A stretch of DNA of 62,702 bases from Halalkalibacillus halophilus DSM 18494 (GTDB lineage: Bacteria > Bacillota > Bacilli > Bacillales > Alkalibacillaceae): NCBI RefSeq assembly GCF_000423105.1, contig NZ_AUHI01000016.1, positions 1 to 62,702 of the forward strand, read 5' to 3'. Below the pieces are notes generated by a model. The model did not search any database. It was not told where the DNA came from and worked only from the letters and a program-made list of their open reading frames with translations. The first letter of the stretch is position 1, and each line of letters opens with the position of its first letter. The translations under genes were made by a program, and so were the position numbers. Shown here in pieces: positions 42,681-51,279 of this stretch.

Positions 42681-42699
42681 TATACCCCCCTTAGGTATA
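42681..42699. promoter_or_regulatory. CsoR-like copper operator upstream of copB
   Basis: TATACCCCCCTTAGGTATA has perfect 6-bp arms (TATACC / GGTATA) around a C-rich centre, like the operators of CsoR-family copper sensors in Firmicutes. It lies upstream of the copper ATPase start. CsoR itself is not in the window. Confidence 0.55.
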
Positions 42700-42880
42700 T
42701 ATAGCAATGTTCACGTATTACACACAGGTAAAACATAGTATAAGGCTTGTATTGTTTTTACCAGGATTGCACTATTTATGCAATCTTACATTTTAATTTT
42801 ATTTTTATATTATTTATATCTATTTAGAAGGAAGTAGTTATAGAGGAGGAGAATAAAACAGTAACAATAAATTTAGGTTT

Positions 42881-43639
42881 ATGGGTTCTAATTATTATTT
42901 TCTAACTCAAAGGGTGATCAAAATCGAGCTTCTGAACGTTTCAATAGAAACTGCTGGATACAATAGAAGAGAGCCGGTATTAAAAGATATCAATTTTAAG
43001 TTACATGCGGGGGAAATGATTGGATTACTCGGTCCTAATGGTGTTGGAAAAAGTACTACCATAAAAGCTATTATGGGAAATTTAGAACAAATAGAGGGTT
43101 GCATAGAATTTAAAGGTCCTAAAAAATCTTATGCTTATATCCCTGAACAACCAATCTATTACGAGGAATTAACATTGTGGGAACACATTCGATTTGTGGC
43201 TTCATTGGAAGATATCAGTGAAAAAGAATGCTTTATAGAAGCTGAGAAATTACTTCGACTATTTCGGTTGGAAGAAGCTAAAGACCAATTACCTGATAAT
43301 TTTTCTAAAGGCATGCAACAAAAGCTGATGATTGTTCTAGCGTTATTAATGAAGCCCGATGTTTATATTGTTGATGAACCGTTCATGGGTTTGGACCCCT
43401 TATCTTTTAAATCTTTTCTACAGCTTATAGATGAAAAGAAAAAGTTAGGTGCAGGAGTTCTAATGTCGACCCATGTGTTGGACACTGCGGAAAGAATTTG
43501 TGATAGGTTTTTACTTGTTTCAAATGGAAGTTTAGTAGCTAAAGGAACTTTAAAAGAAATTCAAAAGGAACATGGATTGGAGGACGCGAGACTTTATGAT
43601 TGTTTCGAAAAAATATTAGTGAGGGAACATAATGAATAA
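42881..43639 (+). CDS. ABC transporter ATPase, EcsA-like
   Basis: A 252-residue ATPase with Walker A (GPNGVGKSTT), signature (FSKGMQQKLM), Walker B (VYIVDEPFMGLD) and switch His (MSTHVLDTAE), as in EcsA. Its gene overlaps an EcsB-like permease gene by 8 bases. The start is uncertain. ATG 42881 has only a weak AGG, and GTG 42914 abuts its AAAGGG. Alignment with typical EcsA N-termini would favour beginning near the IELLNVS segment (ATC at 42923, AAAGGG 8 bases upstream). A GGAGGAG at 42842-42853 has no start codon behind it. Confidence 0.88.
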   Translation: MGSNYYFLTQRVIKIELLNVSIETAGYNRREPVLKDINFKLHAGEMIGLLGPNGVGKSTTIKAIMGNLEQIEGCIEFKGPKKSYAYIPEQPIYYEELTLWEHIRFVASLEDISEKECFIEAEKLLRLFRLEEAKDQLPDNFSKGMQQKLMIVLALLMKPDVYIVDEPFMGLDPLSFKSFLQLIDEKKKLGAGVLMSTHVLDTAERICDRFLLVSNGSLVAKGTLKEIQKEHGLEDARLYDCFEKILVREHNE

Positions 43640-44912
43640 AGATAAGCTGTTTAACAGTTCGTTGGAATTAGGGCTAAATAGAGTCAGGAATTCATATAAG
43701 CAAAAGTATGATATTTGGAAAACGGCAGTGGATTATTCAGTATGGGTTTATTTCATCATTCCTATTATAGGTGTGATGCTTTACCATTATTATAATCTCT
43801 GGATGGGAAATTTAGAGTGGCCATTAGCAATAAACGAATTTGTAGTTATAATTATGTCATTTTTATTTGTATGTTTGAGTCAAATGAAAATTTATGTTGA
43901 AGAAGGAGATCAGCTTGTATTTTTACAACGAAAAAGCAATCTTAAATCTCTCTTCCTATTAAGTTATTGGCATTTAATTATTAAATCACTTTTTTTGAAT
44001 GGATTATTTGTCATTCTTCTTTTCCCACTACTCATTCAATACCTTACATATACCGCGACAGAAGTTATGATGATTTATTGCATTCTATCAGTTGTTAGTC
44101 TTTGCACAGCGGTTTTCAACCATAAGGTCTACCTTACAGTAAAAAGTATTAGATTATATATCCTCTTAGCCTGTTTATATATTCTTATCTTTTTGTGGAT
44201 GTACGCGTTTTACGTCTATACAATCAATTCATTTTACATTTTTTTAGTACAACTATTAATTAGCCTTATGGTATTTTTGTATTTATCATATATAAGTATT
44301 AGGGATTCTAAATTATCCTCTACTATATTTGAATTAAATGCACGTTATGAAAGTATGGTACTGCATTTCTTGTTGGCAAAATCAGCATTCATAGGAGCAC
44401 CAGAGTTTGTTTATACAAAGAAAAGAGCCAAAAAGTTTCGTTTTTTAGTGGTTGGAAAGAACTCTGTATTTTTCAAACAAAATAATAAATTAAATGGGAT
44501 GATAGAAGTAGTAATTAAAACTCTATTTAGAGACCATTCGTGGCTCATGATGTATGGGCAGATTATCGTTGCAGGAGTCGTATCTCTTTGGTTTGTTCAA
44601 GGTGTATGGTTAAAGTTGATTGTTCTTATTTCTTTTATTGCCGTCTTATATCAATTTGCATTTGTCTTTTGGTATAGAGTTTTTCAGCATTCATTTTTTG
44701 AGTTATTCTCCTCAGTGAAATTAATTGGGGCTTCTAAAAAGGGTCTGTACATTTTAATGCTGCCTGGTACTTTATTTTTGAGTGGGTTCACGGGTTATCA
44801 TACCTACTCTTTTCTTGGACTATTGGTAAGTTTAGTTATGGGCTTGTTTGTAATGTATACCATTATAATGACTGCCTCTAATTTAACTTCAAGGTTTCTT
44901 AACAAGGGTTAG
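43632..44912 (+). CDS. ABC transporter permease, EcsB-like
   Basis: A 426-residue membrane protein with about ten helices and the EcsB layout: a soluble N-terminus (NSSLELGLNRVRNSYKQKYD), a loop with YVEEGDQLVFLQRK, and KLIGASKKGLY near the end. EcsAB in Bacillus affects protein secretion and membrane proteolysis of peptides. The pair here is a second-type EcsAB or a peptide exporter (inference). The last codon and stop (GGT TAG) lie in the 7-bp target repeat of the IS21 element inserted right behind it, so the protein is intact but cut off from its terminator. Confidence 0.85.
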   Translation: MNKDKLFNSSLELGLNRVRNSYKQKYDIWKTAVDYSVWVYFIIPIIGVMLYHYYNLWMGNLEWPLAINEFVVIIMSFLFVCLSQMKIYVEEGDQLVFLQRKSNLKSLFLLSYWHLIIKSLFLNGLFVILLFPLLIQYLTYTATEVMMIYCILSVVSLCTAVFNHKVYLTVKSIRLYILLACLYILIFLWMYAFYVYTINSFYIFLVQLLISLMVFLYLSYISIRDSKLSSTIFELNARYESMVLHFLLAKSAFIGAPEFVYTKKRAKKFRFLVVGKNSVFFKQNNKLNGMIEVVIKTLFRDHSWLMMYGQIIVAGVVSLWFVQGVWLKLIVLISFIAVLYQFAFVFWYRVFQHSFFELFSSVKLIGASKKGLYILMLPGTLFLSGFTGYHTYSFLGLLVSLVMGLFVMYTIIMTASNLTSRFLNKG

Positions 44913-44913
44913 C
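44907..44913 (+). repeat. 7-bp target site duplication, left copy
   Basis: GGTTAGC directly before the IS element; the same seven bases follow its right end at 47349-47355. Confidence 0.85.
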
Positions 44914-45064
44914 TGTTTATGGCAAACTAAAAATGTAGGCTTTGGCATTTAATTTATGTAGGTTGCCGGATGGCGAAACATAAAAAAAGTCCACTTGCCA
45001 ACTTCTCAAAATAACTTTAAACTCCTCGTTGGACCAACAACGTTCGACAGGAGGATATTAGGAG

Positions 45065-46567
45065 ATGTTAGCAGTGGAACAGATTGATTATATCAGATAT
45101 GAAGTGAACCAAAAAGGTGAAACATATGCCAGTGTCGCAAGAAAGATGAAAGTTGACACTAGAACGGTTAATAAGTACGCCAATCAAGAGGAATTCAAAA
45201 GAAAAGAACCACAAAAACGTCAATCACCCATTATGGGTCCTGTTAAACCCATCTTGGACAAATGGATCAAAGAGGATTTGAAAAAGAAGAAAAAATATCA
45301 TCGGACAGCTAAACGAATGCATGAACAGTTAGAGAAGAATCATAGTTTCAAAGGTTCTTACCGAACCGTTCGTGAGTATGTATCCAAGCGTAAAAAGGAA
45401 TTCATAGAATACCATGAGGGTGCTTCCTTACCTCTTGAGTCTGTACCTGGAACTGCTCAGGTTGATTTCGGGACAGCCCCATTTAAATATCATTCAGAGA
45501 TGATTGATTTACCTTATCTTGTGATGTCATTTCCTTATAGTAATTCCTTTTATTTCCAGGTGTTCCCCTCAGAAAATACAGAGTGTTTGCTCGAAGGTCT
45601 ACAGCGGATGTTTATCCATATAGGGGGAGTTCCCGCGACCATCCGGTTCGACAACCTTTCACCTGCGGTGAAGAAAATCTTCTCTAAGGGAGAGCGAGCG
45701 TTAACAGATACATTTGAACGTTTTGTCTTACATTATGGCTTTAAATATGAGTTCTGCAATCCTGGAAAGGGGAATGAGAAGGGACACGTAGAAGCCATGG
45801 TAAAGTATGTTCGTAATAATTTCTTGTTGCCCGAATGTACCATTATCAACCTTGATCATTTTAATGAATCTTTGTGGAACATGGCTAAGGAGGATAGGAA
45901 TCGTCCCCATTATCAGAAGCAGGTTCTACTGTCAGAACTATTTAAGGAGGATCAAAAAGAGTGGTTGGTTCTTCCTGAAAAAGAATTTGAATGCGCTCGT
46001 TATGAACGAGTGAAGGCTGATAAATATGGCATTGTATCCATAGATAAGAAAGAATATTCTACGTCACCTAGATTTGCCAAACAGAATGTAAGGGCGTGCA
46101 TTACTTATAACACGATAGTCATTTTAAATGAAGAGAATGAGGTCATTCTGAAACACAGTCGTCTGTACGGAATCAAGCGAAGGTCCATGTTGTGGCAACC
46201 CTACCTTGACCTTTTATCCAAGCGACCAAATGCTATTAAGTATACGAGCATTTATGATCAATTTCCCCTCATTTGGTCCACCTTTCTGAGAAAGTGTACA
46301 GAAGAAGAACAAAAAGCAGCGTTACGGTTATTAGGCAACTTATAAAAAAATAATGACTTCAGCGTATTGAACGAGGCTTTGCGAGTTGCTTCAGCACAGG
46401 GGCATCCCAGCGCTGATCAAATCAAGCATTGCTTTTATTCACTAACTAATCAAAACAGCAGTTATCAGACGATTTCGCCTAAGGTAAACGTGCCTATTGT
46501 TCCAAACGCATCCAGAGGCCTCTCTCATTACGATACACTTTTTCAGAATGGCGGTGAGGCAAGGTGA
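45065..46567 (+). pseudogene. istA: IS21-family transposase IstA with an in-frame stop
   Basis: An IstA with an N-terminal helix-turn-helix (YASVARKMKVDTRTVNKYAN), a DDE integrase core (AQVDFGTA; RFDNLSPAV; EKGHVEAM) and a C-terminal part. The frame is stopped by TAA at 46343-46345 after residue 426, yet the same frame continues without another stop to 46567 with a normal IstA tail (LNEALRVASAQGHPSADQI). The full protein would have 500 codons, and its natural stop overlaps the istB start (GTGA). A single C-to-T change (CAA to TAA) would explain it. The catalytic core is kept, so some activity may remain. Confidence 0.85.
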
Positions 46568-47283
46568 ACCATCTAATTGAAGCCCATGCTAAACGCTTAA
46601 AATTAAGCTGGATCAGGGAACATTATCACGAAATCGAGGCGGACAGTAATCAAGAGTATCTTCTTAAATTGTTTGAGAAGGAAGTGCAAAACCGCGAGGA
46701 ACGAAAGGTGAACTTATTATTAAGTCAAGCACAACTCCCGAAGACAGGTAATCAACCGTTCCAATGGGAACATATACAAATCCCTCAAGGGATTGATAGA
46801 GAATCTGTGCTGGATGGATCATTTATTCAAGAGAAGGAAAACCTTATTTTATATGGTGGGGTTGGAACAGGCAAAACGTACTTAGCAACATTGATAGTTT
46901 TAAATGCCATACATAGGTTTGGCAGTAAAGTGAAATTCTTTACAGTAGCATCTTTAGTAAATAAGTTAATTGATTCGAATCAAAAGGGTTCGCTACCCAA
47001 ATTCATGAAACAGATCGAACAATTAGATTTACTCGTATTAGATGAACTGGGTTATATCCCCCTTCACAAGGAAGGAGCTGAGCTCCTATTTCAAGTGATT
47101 TCAATGTGTTATGAAAACAAAAGTATCGTTATTACAACAAACCTCCAGTTCGGTCAATGGAATCATGTATTTGGCGATCCCATCTTAACGGAAGCTGTTA
47201 TTGATCGACTGATACATCATTCACATTTACTTGTTTTTTCCGGAGATAGTTTCCGGTATAAAGAATCATTAATACAGCATTAA
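46564..47283 (+). CDS. istB: IS21-family helper ATPase IstB
   Basis: A 239-residue AAA+ ATPase with Walker A (YGGVGTGKTYLA), Walker B (LLVLDELGYI) and a sensor region (SIVITTNLQFGQWN). It assists IstA in target choice and strand transfer. The start is GTG at 46564 and overlaps the original istA stop (GTGA), which shows normal IS21 translational coupling. Intact. Confidence 0.95.
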   Translation: MNHLIEAHAKRLKLSWIREHYHEIEADSNQEYLLKLFEKEVQNREERKVNLLLSQAQLPKTGNQPFQWEHIQIPQGIDRESVLDGSFIQEKENLILYGGVGTGKTYLATLIVLNAIHRFGSKVKFFTVASLVNKLIDSNQKGSLPKFMKQIEQLDLLVLDELGYIPLHKEGAELLFQVISMCYENKSIVITTNLQFGQWNHVFGDPILTEAVIDRLIHHSHLLVFSGDSFRYKESLIQH

Positions 47284-47348
47284 ATTGAAGTGGCAGGTGG
47301 CATGCATTTTTAAATGCCATTTGATACATTTTTTACTTGCCAAATACA

Positions 47349-47355
47349 GGTTAGC
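47349..47355 (+). repeat. 7-bp target site duplication, right copy
   Basis: GGTTAGC, identical to 44907-44913. Removing the element and one copy restores the EcsB-like gene followed by the hairpin at 47359. Confidence 0.85.
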
Positions 47356-47358
47356 AGT

Positions 47359-47402
47359 AAAAAAGCCTGTCCACCTCAAATAAATGAGATGGGCAGGCTT
47401 TA
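47359..47402. terminator. bidirectional terminator between the EcsB-like gene (ancestral) and the aldolase gene
   Basis: AAGCCTGTCCACCTCA / TGAGATGGGCAGGCTT stem with G-U pairs. The minus strand ends in TTTTTTAC, so it now terminates the aldolase gene. Before the IS insertion it would also have ended the EcsAB-like operon. Confidence 0.8.
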
Positions 47403-47414
47403 TTTAAGTTTAAT

Positions 47415-48305
47415 TTAGTTTTTGTTAACAGATGCATCATGAATAGAATCAACAGCGTTTTGAAGCTTTTGATTAAATTCGTCATCTGACTGACTCGCGT
47501 TTAAGTCTGTAACTAATGCACGAGAGAAGCTTGCGATTAGTCCGTCGTTTGTTTTTAGCATTTCGTTTGCTTCATCGCGAGAATATCCACCTGATAAAGC
47601 AACGACACGGACAACGTTATCGTGTTCGATTAGTTCTTTGTATAGGTTAGGTTTTGTTGGGATTGTTAGTTTTAACATTACGTTTTGGTCGCTTGATAGT
47701 TCGTTTAAATGCGTTAGAATCTCTTCTTTTAGCATTGCTTCACATTGTTCTTTTTCAGAGCTGTTGATATCAACTTCCGGCTCGATGATTGGAACAAGTC
47801 CAGCAGCAAGAATACGCTTCGCAACTTCGAATTGTTGGTCAACAACTGCTTTGATCCCTTTTTCGTTTGGCTCATGAATCACAGAACGCATTTTAGTTCC
47901 AAAAATATGACGCTCGTTTGCGCGGCGTAGCGTGTCATCTAAGTTATCAATTGGCTTCATTAGTTGAACGCCATGATGTTGGTCAGCTAGTCCTTTATCT
48001 ACTTTTAAGAAAGGAACAACGCCTTTATCTGCTAAATAATCTGCAGTGTATTTTCCTTCAATTTCGCGGTCCATTGTTTGTTCGAATAGGATCGCTCCTA
48101 GAATTTGGTCTTTGTTGAAAGCAGGTGATGTGATAATGCGCGTTCTCATGTCGTGGACTAGCTTGAACATTTCGTCCTCGTTGGAATAAGCATCTTCATA
48201 TACGCCGTATGCTGCTAGAGCTTTTGGTGTACTTCCACCACTTTGGTCAAGTGCTGCGATAAATCCGTCTTCGTTTTTCATTTTGTTGAATTGTTGTTGA
48301 TTCAT
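47415..48305 (-). CDS. fda: class I fructose-bisphosphate aldolase
   Basis: A 296-residue class I (Schiff-base) aldolase of the small bacterial Fda group. Characteristic parts: GFIAALDQSGGSTPKAL at the start, GAILFEQTMDREI, the Lys of PFLKVDKGL, and VPIIEPEVDIN. It splits fructose-1,6-bisphosphate to DHAP and glyceraldehyde-3-phosphate in glycolysis and gluconeogenesis without metal. The ATG at 48305 has AAGGAG 8 bases before it; the GTG at 48314 is inside that spacing. A single gene with its own terminator. A candidate promoter TGTCAT-N17-TAAAAT lies about 60 bases upstream. Confidence 0.95.
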   Translation of the reverse strand: MNQQQFNKMKNEDGFIAALDQSGGSTPKALAAYGVYEDAYSNEDEMFKLVHDMRTRIITSPAFNKDQILGAILFEQTMDREIEGKYTADYLADKGVVPFLKVDKGLADQHHGVQLMKPIDNLDDTLRRANERHIFGTKMRSVIHEPNEKGIKAVVDQQFEVAKRILAAGLVPIIEPEVDINSSEKEQCEAMLKEEILTHLNELSSDQNVMLKLTIPTKPNLYKELIEHDNVVRVVALSGGYSRDEANEMLKTNDGLIASFSRALVTDLNASQSDDEFNQKLQNAVDSIHDASVNKN

Positions 48306-48675
48306 ATATAACACTCCTTCATGTTTATTCTAATTTAGCATCTAGTTTATATTTTATCAGTTTCGAGCTATTTATGACAGTTAATTAATTACACTAGAAA
48401 AAATGATTCATTCAAATAACAGGGTAGATGGTCAAAAAGGTGGTATGTTGAGAAACTTTTTTGAGAAATGCTCAATATTTGATAGGTTTTGATATTTTTT
48501 TCTGAATATAAAATAGTTAGTTTCTACCGTATAATTGTACTTAAGCGATAACCTTTCTTTCGGAAATAAGTGAAATAGAAAGTAGGTTCACTAGATCCAT
48601 GAGTTGGTTCGCATATACATCTTGGTTTCTATAACTTTCTGCCCATAGTATGCTATATTAAAGGAAAATCAATTT
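48306..48675. other. intergenic region between aldolase and RRNPP regulator genes
   Basis: 370 bases without a gene, holding two divergent promoters. A weak -10 (TATATT) lies 20-25 bases before the regulator start. CATAGTATG, an imperfect inverted repeat, overlaps this region and could be a regulator site. No ORF of note. Confidence 0.35.
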
Positions 48676-49959
48676 ATGGGAGCGTTGGTTATCGTGGAAA
48701 GTGGCATAGGTAAAGCTATTAAGTATTATAGGGTGAAACAGAATATGACACAAGAGAATCTCGCTGAAGGAATTTTGTCTATATCTTACTTGTCCAAAAT
48801 CGAAAGTGGGCATATCAAACCCACAGAGGAGATTATCGATTTGCTTTCAAAACGATTAGACGTAGATACCGAGCACGAAAAAAAATTACTAGATGAAGAC
48901 AAGCTCCATGAATGGTTTCAACAACTACTCAACAAAGACGTTGAGAATGCCAAACAAACCTATGAATCTTACATAAAAGAACTGGTGATCTTCGACGACT
49001 CCTATCTCTTTTATTTGTTACAGATTTATAAGTTGAGGTATTATTTGTTGATACAGGATCGAGAAAAAATGAACGAGCAAGTAGCTACATTGAAAACACT
49101 ATCTCGTGATTTCACAAGGTTGGAACAATTCTATTGGTATAAGTTTTATGGGGACTACTTCTACATTAAACAATTAAACAGTGATGCTTTAGACTCCTAT
49201 AGCAAGGCTGAGGAGACCCTGACCTTGTTAAAGATTAATGAAGAAGAAATGTATGATTTGTATATGTCTATTGCGATTGTGGCAAATCACTTAGAAAACA
49301 TCCCTATATCAATTGAGTATACTCAATATTGCTTAGAGCATTACCGTAAAAAGTACGACCTACAAAAATGTGTTGAGTGCCATGTTCTATTAGGACTGAC
49401 TTATAGGTTTTCAAAATACTATGTTAAAGCTGAAGAAAGTTATAAAACAGCTCTAGATCTATCTGATCAACTAAATGACGATTCACTTAAGAGGCTGTGT
49501 TATCAAAATATTGGTATGTTAAAGTCACTTCAAGGCTATAGTGAATCAGCTATAAAGTATTATGAACAAAGTTATCAATTGAGAGTGAACGAGAGTGGTT
49601 CAATAAAATTGGTTTCTGTAATAAGTTTGATTAAAGAGTACGTGAAAATTGGAAGTATGAAAGAAGCGAATACTTGGATGGATACAGGTTTAGATATTGC
49701 TAAAGACATGAACCCTGAAGATTCCGTTTATGTGCATGAAATAAATGTATACAAGAATATAGTGCGCCAAAATATGAATGATGCTTGGTTTAATTATGTA
49801 AAGAAGGAAGTACTTCCATATTTAAATGAAAGAAAACTTTATGTTAAATTAAATCACTATCTAGCAATTATTGGTGATTACCTATTTGAAAACTCAAAGT
49901 ATAAATTAGCATCAACTTATTATAAAGAAGCAAATGATGTTGCTAATAAAATTTTATAA
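48676..49959 (+). CDS. RRNPP-family (PlcR/NprR-like) peptide-responsive transcriptional regulator
   Basis: A 427-residue protein. The N-terminal Xre helix-turn-helix (about 8-62; NMTQENLAEGILSISYLSKI) has the PlcR/Rgg pattern. The rest is made of about eight helical TPR-like repeats (YKFYGDYFYIKQLNSDALDS; GLTYRFSKYYVKAEESYKTA; NIGMLKSLQGYSESAIKYYE) that bind a short re-imported peptide in this family. A gene for a 46-residue secreted peptide begins 15 bases after the stop, as papR follows plcR. Start ATG 48676 with AAAGGA; GTG 48694 is an alternative. Targets are unknown. Confidence 0.85.
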   Translation: MGALVIVESGIGKAIKYYRVKQNMTQENLAEGILSISYLSKIESGHIKPTEEIIDLLSKRLDVDTEHEKKLLDEDKLHEWFQQLLNKDVENAKQTYESYIKELVIFDDSYLFYLLQIYKLRYYLLIQDREKMNEQVATLKTLSRDFTRLEQFYWYKFYGDYFYIKQLNSDALDSYSKAEETLTLLKINEEEMYDLYMSIAIVANHLENIPISIEYTQYCLEHYRKKYDLQKCVECHVLLGLTYRFSKYYVKAEESYKTALDLSDQLNDDSLKRLCYQNIGMLKSLQGYSESAIKYYEQSYQLRVNESGSIKLVSVISLIKEYVKIGSMKEANTWMDTGLDIAKDMNPEDSVYVHEINVYKNIVRQNMNDAWFNYVKKEVLPYLNERKLYVKLNHYLAIIGDYLFENSKYKLASTYYKEANDVANKIL

Positions 49960-49974
49960 AAAGGAGATTTTAAA

Positions 49975-50115
49975 ATGAAAAAATTAGTCTTGGTTTCCTC
50001 GATTCTATCAGTGTTAGTTTTAACAGTAAATTTTGGTTCAGGTGACTTGAATGCTGAGCCAGAGAGACCACACATTATTAAGCCGTTAAGCGTAGACTAT
50101 AGTGAACTAATGTAA
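49975..50115 (+). CDS. secreted signalling pro-peptide of the RRNPP regulator (PapR/NprX-like)
   Basis: A 46-residue peptide with a perfect AAGGAG box 8 bases before the ATG. It has a Lys-Lys N-terminus, a hydrophobic signal helix (LVLVSSILSVLVLTVNF), a possible signal-peptidase site after LNA, and a mature 19-residue part ending in KPLSVDYSELM. Such genes encode pro-peptides that are exported, trimmed and re-imported by Opp transporters to bind the TPR regulator. The mature signal probably comes from the C-terminal 5-9 residues (inference). Not recognised as any known Phr, PapR or NprX sequence. Terminator 19 bases downstream. Confidence 0.75.
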   Translation: MKKLVLVSSILSVLVLTVNFGSGDLNAEPERPHIIKPLSVDYSELM

Positions 50116-50133
50116 CAATGTAACACCCCCTAT

Positions 50134-50183
50134 AAAAAAGACATCTAACCTTCCGCTATGGAATCGATTAGATGTCTTTTTTA
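50134..50183. terminator. bidirectional terminator after the signal peptide gene
   Basis: AAAAAAGACATCTAA / TTAGATGTCTTTTTT perfect stem with T-run in both directions. It also ends the minus-strand membrane protein gene, whose stop lies inside it (50168). Confidence 0.9.
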
Positions 50184-50635
50184 TTTTTATTCCACAATAC
50201 TCCTATGGATAGCGCAATTATGTGTGTGAGGGAGTATGTGTATAGGTTGAAGTAGATGCTGTTGGTGTATTGATTCATCCAGCCTAATTGATGGATGGTT
50301 GAATCGGGATTGGTAGGAGGCCCACCTAATTCCTGAATCAGGTTGTTTCGATAGTCTGCGATTAGAAAGAATAAGAGTGTACATAAAATGACTGAACCAG
50401 TGACAATCCCTAGTTTTATTTTGGGGTTTTTTATATTCAAGTCTTGATGGGCGACTTGAAAGGTAAAATAGTAGCTTAATAAAAAGAATGGTGAGAATAA
50501 GATGATGATTAGTATGCCTAGGTTACCGTTTCCGGATGTAGTACTTGGCGAAACGGTGAAAACGTATTGAATTAAATAGAAGCCAAATAGAGAGATTAGT
50601 AAACTAACCACCCAGGCCATGTTTTTGCGGTTCAT
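50168..50635 (-). CDS. four-helix membrane protein, unknown function
   Basis: A 155-residue protein with four hydrophobic helices (AWVVSLLISLFGFYLIQYVF; LGILIIILFSPFFLLSYYF; LGIVTGSVILCTLLFFLIA; LTHIIALSIGVLWN) and a basic end. AAAAGGGGGG box at the start. It follows the small acidic membrane protein at 50654 by 18 bases in one operon. No family recognised. Its last codons are part of the bidirectional terminator. Confidence 0.7.
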   Translation of the reverse strand: MNRKNMAWVVSLLISLFGFYLIQYVFTVSPSTTSGNGNLGILIIILFSPFFLLSYYFTFQVAHQDLNIKNPKIKLGIVTGSVILCTLLFFLIADYRNNLIQELGGPPTNPDSTIHQLGWMNQYTNSIYFNLYTYSLTHIIALSIGVLWNKNKKDI

Positions 50636-50653
50636 TTGACTCCCCCCTTTTAA

Positions 50654-50989
50654 TTATTGTTCGTCTTCTTCTGTGAATTCAGTTGTGTAATCGTGGATTA
50701 ATTCTCCATTTTGTTTGTTATATTTAGTCCAAAAACCTATTACAACTTCCTCGTCTTCTCCTTCGACTTCTTCATCATATATAACGGAAACCAGTACACT
50801 CTGATCCGTATCCGATATTATGACCATTTCATAGTTATCTGACTTTACTTCTTGTTGGATCTTTTCTTCTACACGATTTTCTAATTGCGCGTTATTATAA
50901 TAGCCATACAATAACCAAATGATATAGAATACACATACTGAAGCGGAAATAAGTCCTATAATTTGCCACCATTTCAGGTTTCTCTTGAT
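50654..50989 (-). CDS. membrane-anchored acidic protein with a non-canonical start
   Basis: The frame is open upstream of the first ATG/TTG-type start (TTG 50911) and encodes a basic stretch plus a membrane helix (WWQIIGLISASVCVFYIIWL) followed by an acidic extracytoplasmic domain (VIYDEEVEGEDEEVV). Starting at 50911 would remove the helix. The best ribosome site (AAAGGAG) lies 7 bases before an ATC codon at 50989; a CTG at 50977 is an alternative. About 111 residues, one helix, N-in. Function unknown; same operon as 50168-50635. Confidence 0.5.
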   Translation of the reverse strand: MKRNLKWWQIIGLISASVCVFYIIWLLYGYYNNAQLENRVEEKIQQEVKSDNYEMVIISDTDQSVLVSVIYDEEVEGEDEEVVIGFWTKYNKQNGELIHDYTTEFTEEDEQ

Positions 50990-51231
50990 AGGATCTCTCC
51001 TTTCCTAAAAGCTTTACTTTAATTTTAACAATGTTTTACATAAAGGTATATGTTTTGGAGTTTAAGGTCATCCAAGGTGACTTGCTAAGTTAATAGTTAC
51101 GTTTTTATGAATATTAATTAATAGGTGCGAATTGCTTCCTTAATAATTATTTTAATCTATCCATAATAATGATACACTATAAAAAGGTAAAAATGATCTG
51201 CAGCAGGTGTTTTCGTCATTTTAGGAAGCAA

Positions 51232-51247
51232 TCGAAAGCGTTTACAT
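51232..51247 (+). promoter_or_regulatory. cre box (CcpA site) upstream of mqo
   Basis: TCGAAAGCGTTTACAT fits the cre consensus WTGNNARCGNWWWCAW with one mismatch (C for T at position 2). It lies 33 bases before the mqo start, so carbon catabolite control of malate oxidation is likely. Confidence 0.6.
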
Positions 51248-51279
51248 CTCATGGCAGAATGTAGGGGTAGAAGGCTAAA

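Larger units (their letters stand above)
44914..47348 (+). mobile_element. complete IS21-family insertion sequence, 2435 bp
   Basis: The left end TGTTTATGGCAAAC and the reverse complement of the right end TGTATTTGGCAAG share the pattern TGT-N3-TGGCAA, then AAAAATGTA and TGGCATTTA further in. Together these are imperfect multi-part inverted repeats typical of IS21. The element carries istA and istB in the usual overlapping order and is flanked by 7-bp direct repeats (GGTTAGC). The perfect duplication suggests a recent insertion. Confidence 0.9.
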
